A DNA stretch of 42,683 nucleotides from contig NZ_JAOXLP010000030.1 of assembly GCF_025791835.1 (NCBI RefSeq), positions 1 through 42,683 of the forward strand, given 5' to 3'. This stretch comes from Roseomonas xinghualingensis. Its GTDB lineage: Bacteria > Pseudomonadota > Alphaproteobacteria > Acetobacterales > Acetobacteraceae. Every line of letters starts with the position of its first letter. Position 1 is the stretch's first letter. The notes beneath the pieces were generated by a model. That model saw nothing but the letters and a program-made list of their open reading frames with translations. It was not told the origin of the DNA and made no database searches. The translations under genes and the position numbers were made by a program. Below, in pieces: positions 1 through 8,324 of the stretch.

Positions 1-333
1 CAGCTCTATGCGGAACTACCGCCCATCGCGCTCCGCGAGGGCGTTGTCGCGTACTGCCTGGACGGCCGCGGCGGCCTGCCCTGCTGGGCCTGGGTGCGCG
101 CCGGTCAGTGGTGCCTGCTCAACAGCGAGACACCGGTGTCCACCATCCCGGGCGCGCTTGGCCTGCCGGTAACCCACCCGCTGGATCCGGACTTCGCCCG
201 TAGCAACGAGCCAGCTCTTCGCGTCACCGCCCGGTGGTTTGAGCCGGCCCTTCGCATCAGTGCCCGCGCCCGGCGCGGCTTTCTTTCGGATAACGGCAGC
301 CCCGGGCGGGCCATGCTGGGAGCGCGCGCATGA
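1..333 (+). CDS. Phage structural protein, C-terminal part (5' end outside window)
   Basis: An open frame runs from the first base of the window to TGA at 331-333, so this is the last 110 codons of a longer gene. I do not recognise a family. The visible part is rich in Trp, Arg and Leu and ends in a basic stretch. The next gene starts at ATG 330, overlapping the stop codon (ATGA), so the two are probably translationally coupled in a late phage operon. A tail or baseplate role is inferred only from its position upstream of the tail-like and lysis genes. Confidence 0.6.
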   Translation, partial: QLYAELPPIALREGVVAYCLDGRGGLPCWAWVRAGQWCLLNSETPVSTIPGALGLPVTHPLDPDFARSNEPALRVTARWFEPALRISARARRGFLSDNGSPGRAMLGARA

Positions 334-1610
334 AGATCGAGCGCCTCGATCGCCTCGTCACCTATTCCCGCGCCGATCGGGCGATCCATTGGGATGAGGG
401 TGGACTGCCGCTGAGCCACGCGGCCAACGTCCTGCCCTACGAGTATAGCTTGGCCTCGCCCTACGAACTGCTCGGCTGGCCCTGCTTCGATGAGCTGGTG
501 AACTGCATCCGCAACCCGCTGGGGGTTCCCTCCGGCGGTGCGGGGAGTGCGCCGGTCAACGTCAGCACCTCCATCAACGCCGGCGGGCCGAGTGTGTCGT
601 GGCTCGGGCCCATGACCGTTGACGGCATCGAGGGATGGGGCTTCGCGCTCGGCGGCACGTCAACCGCCGTCGGAACGGTCCAGATCCTGCTGGAGGCGGC
701 CAATGTCGTCACCCAGCCGAGCTCCTACAGCGCGGCGGACGGGCTGGCGCTGGGCTTCTACACCAAGCTGCTGGGAGGCTCGACCGCCCTGCTCAGCAGC
801 CATGGCACGCGCATTTCCGAGTATAATGCCGAGAACTCCAGCATCGCGACGGGTTCCCAGACCGGCCTGGCGCTGCCGACGGCGGAGCCGGCGGTGGATC
901 AGTACCGGGAGCAGAGCCGGGTTGGCACGCTCAGCGGCAGTGCGGCCTACGCGCGTCCTATCCTGCAATGGGGTTGCCAGATCGGCACCCATGATGCGCA
1001 GATCTTCATCGGTGCTCCCCGTTTCCGGCCCGCCAATCAGCCGGCCGGCATCGTCCTGCCGGCGGCCGGCACGGTCGCCAACTCCCACCGACGCGCCGGC
1101 CTGCTGGCCTACGCGCCCCGCTACGTGGCCAGCCAGCTGAACCCTCTTGGCGGCATGACCTGGGTCGAGTTCCTGGTCTCCGGCGTCGCCTCGAAGGACC
1201 GGGTCATCGTCCAGCGCGACGATGGCACGGATGCCAGCCGTGTGGCGCTGGTGATCCCGGCCGGCACGCTGCAGGTCGAGGCGCGCGCCTATGTCGGCGG
1301 GGTGCTGGTGGGTGTGACGGGACGGGTCGGCACGATCACCCCGGGCGTGGTCTCCCGCGCCGGCCTGCGCGCCGTGCCGGCCCGCGTGGCGGGGAACATC
1401 GCGAGCCAGATAGGTGTGTGCCTGGACGGCGGCGAGATCCAGTCCGTGGCATGCGCCCTGCCGACCTGCACCGCCCGCCTGGTCGGCCGCGCCCGCGCGC
1501 CAGGGGCGGCGCTGGATGGGTGGGTGCAGGACACTGGCGAGTTCAACCTGCGCGTGGGCGACGGCGACTTCCGCCGGTTCAGCGTGGCGGGCACCGAGGT
1601 CGCCCAGTAG
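330..1610 (+). CDS. Phage tail/appendage-like protein, function unassigned
   Basis: A 426-residue protein starting at ATG 330 inside the stop of the previous gene. It has no signal peptide or membrane segment. The middle is rich in Gly, Ser, Thr and Ala with alternating hydrophobic residues, as expected of a beta-rich structural protein, and the C-terminal third (about 270-426) looks like one or two compact beta domains. I could not assign a named family. Its place directly before the membrane and lysis genes fits a distal tail or receptor-contact protein. That role is an inference; the coding call is firm because of length, codon use and coupling to the gene before it. Confidence 0.7.
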   Translation: MKIERLDRLVTYSRADRAIHWDEGGLPLSHAANVLPYEYSLASPYELLGWPCFDELVNCIRNPLGVPSGGAGSAPVNVSTSINAGGPSVSWLGPMTVDGIEGWGFALGGTSTAVGTVQILLEAANVVTQPSSYSAADGLALGFYTKLLGGSTALLSSHGTRISEYNAENSSIATGSQTGLALPTAEPAVDQYREQSRVGTLSGSAAYARPILQWGCQIGTHDAQIFIGAPRFRPANQPAGIVLPAAGTVANSHRRAGLLAYAPRYVASQLNPLGGMTWVEFLVSGVASKDRVIVQRDDGTDASRVALVIPAGTLQVEARAYVGGVLVGVTGRVGTITPGVVSRAGLRAVPARVAGNIASQIGVCLDGGEIQSVACALPTCTARLVGRARAPGAALDGWVQDTGEFNLRVGDGDFRRFSVAGTEVAQ

Positions 1611-1632
1611 GGCACCTCCGAAAGCGGTTGAA

Positions 1633-2157
1633 ATGACCAAGACGAGCGAACCAGCCCGGGGGCCATCGCCATGGCTGTCCCCGGCAATCACGCTGGCCGG
1701 CATGGCGCTGACCATCGGACTCCTGCTGATCGGCGTGGGCCGTGACAGCGGCACCATGGCGGGGCGGCTGGATGCGCTGCAGGGCGAGATCCAGCTGGTG
1801 AAGTCCAGCCTCTCCAGCCTCGATGCCAGCATGAAGGCCGCCCGCAGCGAGCAGCGCACCGATATGGAGCGGCTTGCCAGCACGGTCACCAGCCTGGACC
1901 GCCGGGTGATTGAGGTCGACGCCACTCAGCGTGCCTCCGACCGCCGCTGGGAAGAGACCAACCGCATCCAGGACGATCGGCAGCGCGTCATGGGCGACAT
2001 CCTGACCGCCATGCGGGACGAGTTTGTCCGCAACGGCCTCCGGCTCTCCCCGCCGCAGCGGCGGCAGAACGGCAGCATCCAGAGTGGTCCGCAGCCCCTC
2101 GACCTGCGCCCCGTCCGCTGGCTGGCGCCGCTCGAAGGAATCGTCGCGGCTCCCTGA
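1633..2157 (+). CDS. Small phage membrane protein with coiled coil (holin/XhlA-like candidate)
   Basis: A 174-residue protein; the ATG at 1633 is chosen because the longer frame upstream overlaps the tail gene. One hydrophobic segment lies near residues 17-35 (AITLAGMALTIGLLLIGVG). It is followed by a long charged heptad-like region (about 38-120) predicted to form a coiled coil, then a basic Pro-rich tail. One N-terminal membrane segment with a long coiled coil is seen in accessory holin-type proteins of lysis cassettes. The gene lies about 90 bp before another small membrane protein and just upstream of the spanins. No diagnostic motif is visible, so it could also be another phage membrane-associated protein. 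Confidence 0.55.
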   Translation: MTKTSEPARGPSPWLSPAITLAGMALTIGLLLIGVGRDSGTMAGRLDALQGEIQLVKSSLSSLDASMKAARSEQRTDMERLASTVTSLDRRVIEVDATQRASDRRWEETNRIQDDRQRVMGDILTAMRDEFVRNGLRLSPPQRRQNGSIQSGPQPLDLRPVRWLAPLEGIVAAP

Positions 2158-2247
2158 GCCGCCGCTTCTCGCCTCCACCCCTGAGCTCACCCCCCGCCGG
2201 CATCTCGCCGGCGGCGCTGCCGCGCGTCCGCGGTCCCGAGGATCCCC

Positions 2248-2736
2248 ATGCCCGAGCTGCTCTCCCTCCTGATCTCCTCCTTCGGCTCGGAGGCGATCGC
2301 CTATGTGGCCTCCGCCCTGGCCGGCATCGTCAGCGCGGCCGTGCTGGCGCTTCTGCGCGCCGGCTGGCGCAGCCTGGTGGCACGCGGCGCCCAGCAGCAG
2401 GCCGACGCGAACCGCACCACGCTTGGCCACCTGGCCGACTTCGCCGGCCGCGCCGCCAACCTGCTGAACCTGGCCGTGCTGGCGGATCCCGACGCCTCGG
2501 AGAAGATCAACCAGATCCTCGCCCAGCTGCGGGACGACATGGCGGCCGAGGCCCAGGGCAGCTTGGCCAAGATTGGCAGCGATGCCGCCGGCGCCGAGCG
2601 CCTGATCACCCGCATCGCTGCCGAGAAGCTGCCGGCCCAGGTGGCCGCCGTGGCGGCGGCTTCCGGGCAGGATCCGCAGGCCGCCGTGAAGGCGGCCGCC
2701 GAGAGCCTGCTGCGCGCCGCCGGCCTCTCCCGCTGA
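2248..2736 (+). CDS. Small phage membrane protein, holin candidate
   Basis: A 162-residue protein starting at ATG 2248. Residues about 15-42 form one long hydrophobic segment (AIAYVASALAGIVSAAVLALL), followed by a basic WRSLVAR boundary and an Ala-rich helical domain. It sits directly upstream of the inner-membrane spanin, where many phages carry the holin. The endolysin downstream has no export signal, so a pore-forming partner is required, and this protein and the one encoded at 1633-2157 are the only candidates in the window. At 162 residues it is longer than most holins (60-140), so the assignment is tentative. Confidence 0.5.
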   Translation: MPELLSLLISSFGSEAIAYVASALAGIVSAAVLALLRAGWRSLVARGAQQQADANRTTLGHLADFAGRAANLLNLAVLADPDASEKINQILAQLRDDMAAEAQGSLAKIGSDAAGAERLITRIAAEKLPAQVAAVAAASGQDPQAAVKAAAESLLRAAGLSR

Positions 2737-2746
2737 GGGGGCGGCG

Positions 2747-3169
2747 GTGACCGTCCCGGCCGCCCTGGTCCTGCGCTGGGGCTCGGTCGCTCTGGTCGTG
2801 TTCGGCCTGGCGGTCGCCCTGCTCTGGTACCGGGCGGAAGCGACCAGGGCGCGGGCCGACGCGGCCCAGCATGCCGCCGCCCTGGCCGCCGGCCAGGCCG
2901 CGCTGGCCGAGCTGCGCGCCAGTGCCGCGCGCAACGAGGCCGCCCTGACCGCCGATGCCCAGGCCCTGCGGGCGCGGGCGGAGGCGAGCGCCGCCACCAG
3001 GAGAATCATCCATGCCGCCGCACCCTCGGCCGCCTGCCTGGCGAGCCCTGCTGTTGCTGCTGCCCTTCGCAGCCTGCGCGGCACCGGCGCCGCAGATCCA
3101 GCTGCAGCGCCTCTCGGTCCCGGCCGGCCTGCTGGCCTGCCAGGCACAGCCGGAGCCGCCCCTCGATAG
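2747..3169 (+). CDS. Inner-membrane spanin (Rz-like)
   Basis: A 140-residue protein starting at GTG 2747, ten bases after the previous stop. An N-terminal membrane anchor (about residues 5-25, VALVVFGLAVALLWY) is followed by an Ala/Arg/Glu-rich helix (about 28-88) that should form a periplasmic coiled coil, and a Pro/Ala/Gly-rich tail. This is the layout of lambda Rz. A lipoprotein gene starts inside it in another frame (ATG 3012), the classic overlapping Rz/Rz1 arrangement. Spanins fuse the inner and outer membranes in the last step of lysis of Gram-negative hosts. Sequence is poorly conserved in this family, so the call rests on topology and the nested partner. Confidence 0.75.
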   Translation: MTVPAALVLRWGSVALVVFGLAVALLWYRAEATRARADAAQHAAALAAGQAALAELRASAARNEAALTADAQALRARAEASAATRRIIHAAAPSAACLASPAVAAALRSLRGTGAADPAAAPLGPGRPAGLPGTAGAAPR

Positions 3170-3287
3170 CGCCGATGACGCCGACCTCGCGGGCTGGGTG
3201 CTCGACCTGGCCGAGGCCGGCGCGGACTGCCGCGCGAAGCTCGAGCGCGTGCGCGACCTGGTCGCGGCGCAAGCCGCGCACCCCTGA
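3012..3287 (+). CDS. Outer-membrane lipoprotein spanin (Rz1-like), nested in Rz
   Basis: A 91-residue protein starting at ATG 3012, in a different frame and overlapping the Rz-like gene by 158 bases before running 118 bases past it. The N-terminus is a lipoprotein signal peptide: a basic start, LLLLL, then a lipobox-like LPFAAC with Cys about residue 21 as the expected lipid site. The mature part is short with several Pro residues (APAPQ, QPEPP) and a C-terminal charged helix. Together with the inner-membrane spanin it should span the periplasm. The lipobox placed after a Leu run, plus the overlap, make this call firm. Confidence 0.75.
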   Translation: MPPHPRPPAWRALLLLLPFAACAAPAPQIQLQRLSVPAGLLACQAQPEPPLDSADDADLAGWVLDLAEAGADCRAKLERVRDLVAAQAAHP

Positions 3288-3310
3288 TCCCTCTCTTCCC
3301 GGAGCGCCCT

Positions 3311-4510
3311 GTGATCCTGCTTCCCAACCTGCAGAAGTACGACCCCTATTTCGGCTATGCGCGCGGCACGACCGGCGGTGACGGTGGCACGCTCCACACC
3401 TGCACCTCCGCCCAGCAGATCGCGGACGTGCTGAAGGCCAAGAAGCCCGACGACAAGGCCATCATCTACATCCCCGGCCTTCTCGACGCGGGCAAGTTCA
3501 GCGATGTCGAGGTGAAGGGGCAGAAGAACATCACCTTCGTCGGTGACGGCCGCTCGACCTCTATGGTCGGCATCGGGCTCAAGCTGGTTGCCGCCGAGAA
3601 CATCATCCTCTTCAACCTGTCCATCGGCCGGGTGAACCGTGGCCCGAAGGATGCGATCGGCATGGAGACCGATTGCCGCCGCATCGTTGCCCTGCATTGC
3701 GACCTCTACGGGGACATGAAGGCCGGCAAGGATACCTATGACGGCCTGTTCGACGGCAAGCGCGGGACGCAGGAATACGCGATCGTGCTCTGCGACGTGC
3801 ACGACCACCACAAGGCGCTGCTGCAGGGCTACAGCGACGGCGACACCAAGCCGGACAATGACCGCTACTTCTCGGCCATCCTGAACCGCTTCCGCCATTG
3901 CGGCTCGCGCCTGCCCTCCATCCGCTTTGGATTCGCGCATGTGTTCGGCAATCTCTACGAGGACATCGAGACCAGCGGCGTGAACTGCCGCATGGGCGCG
4001 CAGGTCTGCGTGGAGCTGAACACCTTCCGGCGCGTGAAGAACCCGGTTGTGGCGATCGACAGCGACTTGCCGGGCTTCTGGAACCTGATCGACAACGAGT
4101 TCCAGGACTGCGAGTACAGCAAGCTCGGCAAGGGCGAGGCGAGCGCGGCGGACGGTCAGCCCACCTGCAGCTTCCGCCCGCCCTACACCCTGCCGCCGCT
4201 GTCCCGGACGCAGTGCCTGGAGCTGGTGCAGCACGCCGGCCTGATCACTGCTGACACCGTGCCGCTGCCCGGCTTGTCCGATGAGCATGCGCCGCAGCCG
4301 GAGCCTCCTCCGTTCGTGCCGCAGCCCTCCGAGCCGGAGCCCGCCGAGCCGCCGCAGGAGACGCCGGCCGAGGGCCCCTCGCTGCTGGAGCGGGTGACGG
4401 CGCTGGTCGTGGATCTGCAGGGCCTGCCGGCAAGCCCCGAGCGGGATGCCGCGGTCATGCGGGCGCGGGAGACCCGCTTCTGGGTGAAGGAGGCCTCGGC
4501 CGAGGCATGA
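3311..4510 (+). CDS. Phage-encoded pectate-lyase-like protein (PL1 beta-helix) with Pro-rich tail
   Basis: A 399-residue protein starting at GTG 3311 behind GGAGCG. Residues about 10-275 read as a right-handed parallel beta-helix of polysaccharide lyase family 1. The conserved calcium-region block TYDGLFD lies at 143-149, HDHHKALLQG at 164-173 (Lys168), and the catalytic-type motif SRLPSIRFG at 199-207, with Arg200 and Arg205 matching the family pattern RxPxxRxG. After about residue 285 comes a Pro/Glu-rich linker (about 318-355) and a short helical end. There is no signal peptide. The gene lies between the spanins and the endolysin and overlaps the endolysin start (ATGA, 4507-4510). PL1 enzymes cleave polygalacturonate by beta-elimination; here it may act as a virion depolymerase or a cargo gene. 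Fold and motifs are seen; substrate and role are inferred. Confidence 0.75.
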   Translation: MILLPNLQKYDPYFGYARGTTGGDGGTLHTCTSAQQIADVLKAKKPDDKAIIYIPGLLDAGKFSDVEVKGQKNITFVGDGRSTSMVGIGLKLVAAENIILFNLSIGRVNRGPKDAIGMETDCRRIVALHCDLYGDMKAGKDTYDGLFDGKRGTQEYAIVLCDVHDHHKALLQGYSDGDTKPDNDRYFSAILNRFRHCGSRLPSIRFGFAHVFGNLYEDIETSGVNCRMGAQVCVELNTFRRVKNPVVAIDSDLPGFWNLIDNEFQDCEYSKLGKGEASAADGQPTCSFRPPYTLPPLSRTQCLELVQHAGLITADTVPLPGLSDEHAPQPEPPPFVPQPSEPEPAEPPQETPAEGPSLLERVTALVVDLQGLPASPERDAAVMRARETRFWVKEASAEA

Positions 4511-5316
4511 GCGAGGTCCTGGTGCGGGGGCTCACCCCCGCAGACCGCGCCCGCGCCGCCATGGCGCTGGGCGTGGATGTCCCCACCGTGCAGACGGTGC
4601 TGACCGTCGAGACCGGCAATGCCGGCGGCTTCCTCGCCGACGGCCGCCCCAGGATCCTGCTGGAGGCGCACCTCTTCAGCCGGGCCACCAAGCGCCGCTG
4701 GGATGCCTCGTATCCCAAGATCTCGGCCCAACCCTGGGATCGCCGGCTCTATGTCGGCGGGGCAGGGGAGTGGCGCCGCCTAGACCAGGCCATCGCCCTG
4801 GACCGGACGGCGGCGTTGCGCAGCTGCTCCTGGGGCCTGGCGCAGATCCTGGGCTCGAATTTCGGCGCCTGCGGCTTTGACGATGTGGAGGCCTTCGTGG
4901 CCGCCATGTCGGAGAGCGAGGGGCGGCAGTTGGACGCCTTCGTGGCCTTCATCATCCACGAGGGGCTGGCGCCGCTGCTGCGGGCCCGGGCCTGGGCAGC
5001 CTTCGCCCGCCGCTACAATGGGCCGGGCTACGCCCAGAACGCCTATGACCAGAAGCTCGCAGCCGTGTATGCCGAGCTGGCCGGCAGGCCGGCGCCGCAC
5101 CTGCCCATCGTCGGCATGCTGCGAATCGGCATGCGGGGCGAGGCGATCCGCCGCCTGCAGGAAGCGCTGAACCGAGGGGCCAACCGGCCCCCCATCCTGG
5201 TGGACGGCATCTTCGGGCGCAGCACCGAGATCGCGGTCCAGCAGTTCCAGGCCGCGCGCGAGCTGGATGTGGACGGCGTGGTGGGGCCTGTCACGGCAAA
5301 GGCCCTGAAGCTTTAG
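4507..5316 (+). CDS. Endolysin: N-acetylmuramidase domain plus peptidoglycan-binding domain
   Basis: A 269-residue protein, ATG 4507 overlapping the previous stop. Residues about 10-190 match the phage N-acetylmuramidase domain (DUF3380 type): a likely catalytic Glu35 in VLTVETGNAGGF, the following ILLEAHLFSR (50-59), a SCSWGLAQILG block (106-116) and the RRYNGPGY motif (168-175). Residues about 203-266 are a PG_binding_1 repeat (IGMRGEAIRRLQEALN and VDGIFGRSTEIAVQQFQ). It should cut the glycan backbone of the host wall. It has no signal peptide or SAR anchor, so release depends on a holin. It is the last gene of the late lysis block and is followed by 190 bases without a gene. Confidence 0.85.
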   Translation: MSEVLVRGLTPADRARAAMALGVDVPTVQTVLTVETGNAGGFLADGRPRILLEAHLFSRATKRRWDASYPKISAQPWDRRLYVGGAGEWRRLDQAIALDRTAALRSCSWGLAQILGSNFGACGFDDVEAFVAAMSESEGRQLDAFVAFIIHEGLAPLLRARAWAAFARRYNGPGYAQNAYDQKLAAVYAELAGRPAPHLPIVGMLRIGMRGEAIRRLQEALNRGANRPPILVDGIFGRSTEIAVQQFQAARELDVDGVVGPVTAKALKL

Positions 5317-5506
5317 CGCCTACCGACTAGAAATTCCCGAGAGGCCCATTCAGTATCTGGGGCTCTCGGCGACGTCCGCCGCGCGAGCACCGGCGCGGGG
5401 GCCCAGGCAGCTGCAACTGCCCGAGCCGCATGGCTGGAGACCATGCACGGATAGACCGCCCCGCTTCCCCCGGCCGGGGAGGGGCTTAGTAGAACGTCAC
5501 GAGAAC

Positions 5507-6322
5507 ATGGTGTCCACCCTCCTGCCGGCTTCGCCGGCGGCGCCGCCCGCAGCTTACCTGGGCGGCAAGAAGAACCTGGCGCGGCGAATCATCGCCCGCC
5601 TCGGTGCCATCCCCCACACCACCTATGTCGAGCCTTTCATTGGCATGGGCGGCATTTTCCTCCGTCGCCCCTTCCGGGCGAAGGCGGAGGTGATCAACGA
5701 CATCAGCACCGATGTCGCGAACCTCTTCCGGATCCTGCAGCGCCACTACGTGCCGCTGATGGACATGCTCCGCTGGCAGCTCACCAGCCGCGCCGAGTGG
5801 GACCGCCTGAAGGCGGCCAATGCCGACACCCTGACTGACCTCGAGCGCGCGGCCCGCTTCCTCTACCTGCAGCGCCTGGCCTTCGGCGGGAAGGTGTCCG
5901 GCCGGAACTTCGGCGTGGATCCGGCAACGCCCGCCCGATTCGACGTGGCGAAGCTCGGGGGCGTGCTGGAGGAGGTGCACGAGCGGCTGTCGGGCGTGGT
6001 GATCGAGCGGCTACCCTACAGCCAGCTGCTGCCCCGCTACGACCGGCCGGGCACCCTCTTCTACCTCGATCCGCCCTACTGGGGCTGCGAGAACGACTAT
6101 GGAGAGGGGGTTTTCAGCCGCGAGGACTTCGAGCGCTTGGCGGATCTGCTGGCGGGTCTGAAGGGCCGCTTCCTCCTGTCCCTCAACGACACGCCAGGTG
6201 TCCGGCAGGTCTTCAGCCGCTTCGCGATCGAGGAGGTGGAGGTGACCTACTCAGTCGGCCAGCACGCCGGACGTCGGCCGCCTGCTCGCGAGGTCCTCAT
6301 CTCCGGCCCGATGGCCGGCTGA
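5507..6322 (+). CDS. Orphan DNA adenine methylase (D12 class N6 methyltransferase)
   Basis: A 271-residue protein, start ATG 5507. The SAM-binding region has YLGGKK (17-22) and the motif-I-like YVEPFIGMGG (40-49); the catalytic motif DPPYWG is at 188-193. This order (motif I before DPPY) is that of Dam-like alpha-group adenine methylases. No restriction endonuclease is beside it, so it is an orphan methylase. It stands alone between the lysis genes and the attachment site, which suggests a prophage gene for protecting phage DNA from restriction or altering host methylation; the target sequence cannot be read from the gene. The segment 5317-5506 upstream has no convincing coding frame, only a GC palindrome near 5468-5486. 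Confidence 0.85.
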   Translation: MVSTLLPASPAAPPAAYLGGKKNLARRIIARLGAIPHTTYVEPFIGMGGIFLRRPFRAKAEVINDISTDVANLFRILQRHYVPLMDMLRWQLTSRAEWDRLKAANADTLTDLERAARFLYLQRLAFGGKVSGRNFGVDPATPARFDVAKLGGVLEEVHERLSGVVIERLPYSQLLPRYDRPGTLFYLDPPYWGCENDYGEGVFSREDFERLADLLAGLKGRFLLSLNDTPGVRQVFSRFAIEEVEVTYSVGQHAGRRPPAREVLISGPMAG

Positions 6323-6343
6323 CCATCATCAGAACTGTGTAGA

Positions 6344-6380
6344 AGCCCCCCGGTGGAAATCCCACCGGGGGGCTTTTTTT
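6344..6380 (+). terminator. Rho-independent terminator after the methylase gene
   Basis: A 13-bp perfect stem (6344-6356 with 6362-6374, rich in G and C) with the five-base loop AAATC is followed directly by a run of T to 6380. It lies 22 bases after the methylase stop and would end prophage transcription before the chromosomal transporter operon. Confidence 0.93.
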
Positions 6381-6575
6381 GTGCCTTTAGTTCCGAGCTG
6401 TGGGTGGAGCCGACAGGCCGATCTGGTAGCCAAGACTGAGCTCTGTACGGGGCCACGGCTAACCCTATTTGCCTTCGATGCCTGGTAGCCGGGTGGTAGC
6501 CCGCGGGGCCTCGAGCCAGTGGGCTGGGTTGTGCATTGCAGCAGGGATAGGCCTTCTGCCTCGCTGACCCAACGC

Positions 6576-6620
6576 CTGGGGGACTGGGGGTCGTGGGTTC
6601 GAATCCCGCCGCTCCGACCA
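6576..6620 (+). other. Prophage attachment site: 3' half of a tRNA-Pro(GGG) gene
   Basis: The sequence from 6576 reads as the anticodon loop CTGGGGG (anticodon GGG), the 3' anticodon stem ACTGG, a variable loop, a complete T arm (GTGGG, TTCGAAT, CCCGC at 6593-6609), the 3' acceptor strand CGCTCCG (6610-6616), discriminator A and CCA. The required 5' parts are absent: the five bases before the loop (AACGC) do not pair with ACTGG and no CGGAGCG acceptor strand lies upstream. This is the displaced half left when a phage integrates into the anticodon-loop region and restores the tRNA at its other end, which would lie beyond the left edge of the window. Confidence 0.85.
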
Positions 6621-6731
6621 TTCTTCCTCCGGCACGATATATCATCCCTCAATCGCTTGCACGGCCCTGGTGGGACCGGCATGGTTTCGTTCCAGCCGCG
6701 AAGACGGCGCTCAGGGAACGAGGCGGACCGG

Positions 6732-7515
6732 GTGAGGGATTACATCCTCGAGACGGAGGGTTTGACGAAGGAGTTCCGCGGCTTTGTCGCGGTCTCGGAT
6801 GTGTCGCTGCGGATCAGGCGGGGTTCGATCCATGGTTTGATCGGCCCGAATGGGGCGGGCAAGACGACCTGCTTCAACCTTCTGACGAAGTTCATGCAGC
6901 CCACGCGTGGGGTGATCCGCTATGACGGGCGGGACATCACGCGGATGCCGCCGGCCAGGGTGGCGCGTCTGGGGCTGGTGCGGTCCTTCCAGATTTCAGC
7001 GGTGTTCCCGCACCTGACGGTGTTGGAGAATGTGCGGATAGCGCTGCAACGCGAGCGCGGCGGCTCCTACGACTTCTGGCGCAGCGATGCGGTGCTGCGG
7101 CGCTATGACGAGCGGGCGATGGCTTTGCTCGGCGATGTGGGGCTGACCACCTATGCCCAGGCGCCGGCCGGAACCCTGCCCTATGGGCGAAAGCGGGCAT
7201 TGGAGATCGCGACCACGCTGGCGCTTGAGCCGGTGCTGATGCTGCTGGACGAGCCCACCGCCGGCATGACCCATGAGGATGTGGACCGGATCGTCGAGCT
7301 GGTGCGCCGGGTGGCGCAGGGACGGACGGTGCTGATGGTCGAGCATAATCTGAAGGTGGTGGAAGGCTTGTGCGATGCCATCACCGTGCTGACGCGCGGG
7401 CGGGTGCTGGCCGAGGGGCCCTATGCCGAGGTGTCGCGCAACCCGGAGGTGATCGCGGCCTATCTGGGGAGCGATCCCTCGGTTTCGGGCGGCAGCCAGG
7501 GGGGAGTGGCGGCCC

Positions 7516-7523
<8 letters not shown>
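6732..7523 (+). CDS. livG: Branched-chain amino acid ABC transporter ATP-binding protein
   Basis: The start GTG 6732 gives a 263-residue protein beginning DYILETEGLTKEF, the usual start of the family, with AGGCGGA upstream. ATG 6681 in the same frame is an alternative. Walker A GPNGAGKT is at 38-45, the Q-loop at about 86, the LivG-type signature LPYGRKRALE at 149-158, Walker B LLDEP at 171-175 and the H-loop His at 205. It is the first of five genes of a complete importer and overlaps the next gene by eight bases (ATG 7516, stop 7521-7523). The cargo is a branched-chain amino acid or a related small molecule; the gene does not tell which. It starts only 111 bases after the tRNA relic, so the prophage now lies directly upstream of this operon. 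Confidence 0.9.
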
Positions 7524-8253
<730 letters not shown>

Positions 8254-8259
8254 GCGCGT

Positions 8260-8277
8260 GGCCGTCTGAAGGCGGCC
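8260..8277 (+). other. Intergenic hairpin between livF and the binding-protein gene
   Basis: A 7-bp stem (8260-8266 with 8271-8277, one G-U pair) closed by TGAA, with no T run after it. It lies seven bases after the livF stop and ahead of an AT-rich stretch carrying the AGGA ribosome site of the next gene. It could act as an RNA processing or stability element; that is inference. Confidence 0.45.
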
Positions 8278-8324
8278 CGTGCATCGAATACCAAAATCAA
8301 AGATTATTTGGGAGACGAACAGGA

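Noticed and set aside
660..3327. Long minus-strand open frames opposite the phage tail and lysis genes
   Set aside because: They are mirror frames caused by high GC; their translations are Arg/Ala/His-rich with no domain, and the plus-strand genes have clear signals.
5462..5490. GC palindrome after the endolysin as a terminator
   Set aside because: The stem is short and imperfect and no T run follows, so it does not meet the pattern of an intrinsic terminator.
6540..6620. A complete tRNA gene at the prophage border
   Set aside because: The 5' acceptor strand, D arm and 5' anticodon stem are missing; only the 3' half pairs correctly.
6519..6731. Upstream extension of the livG frame across the tRNA-Pro relic, or use of ATG 6681
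   Set aside because: The longest frame translates tRNA sequence, and both extensions lack similarity to the family. GTG 6732 starts exactly at the conserved domain.
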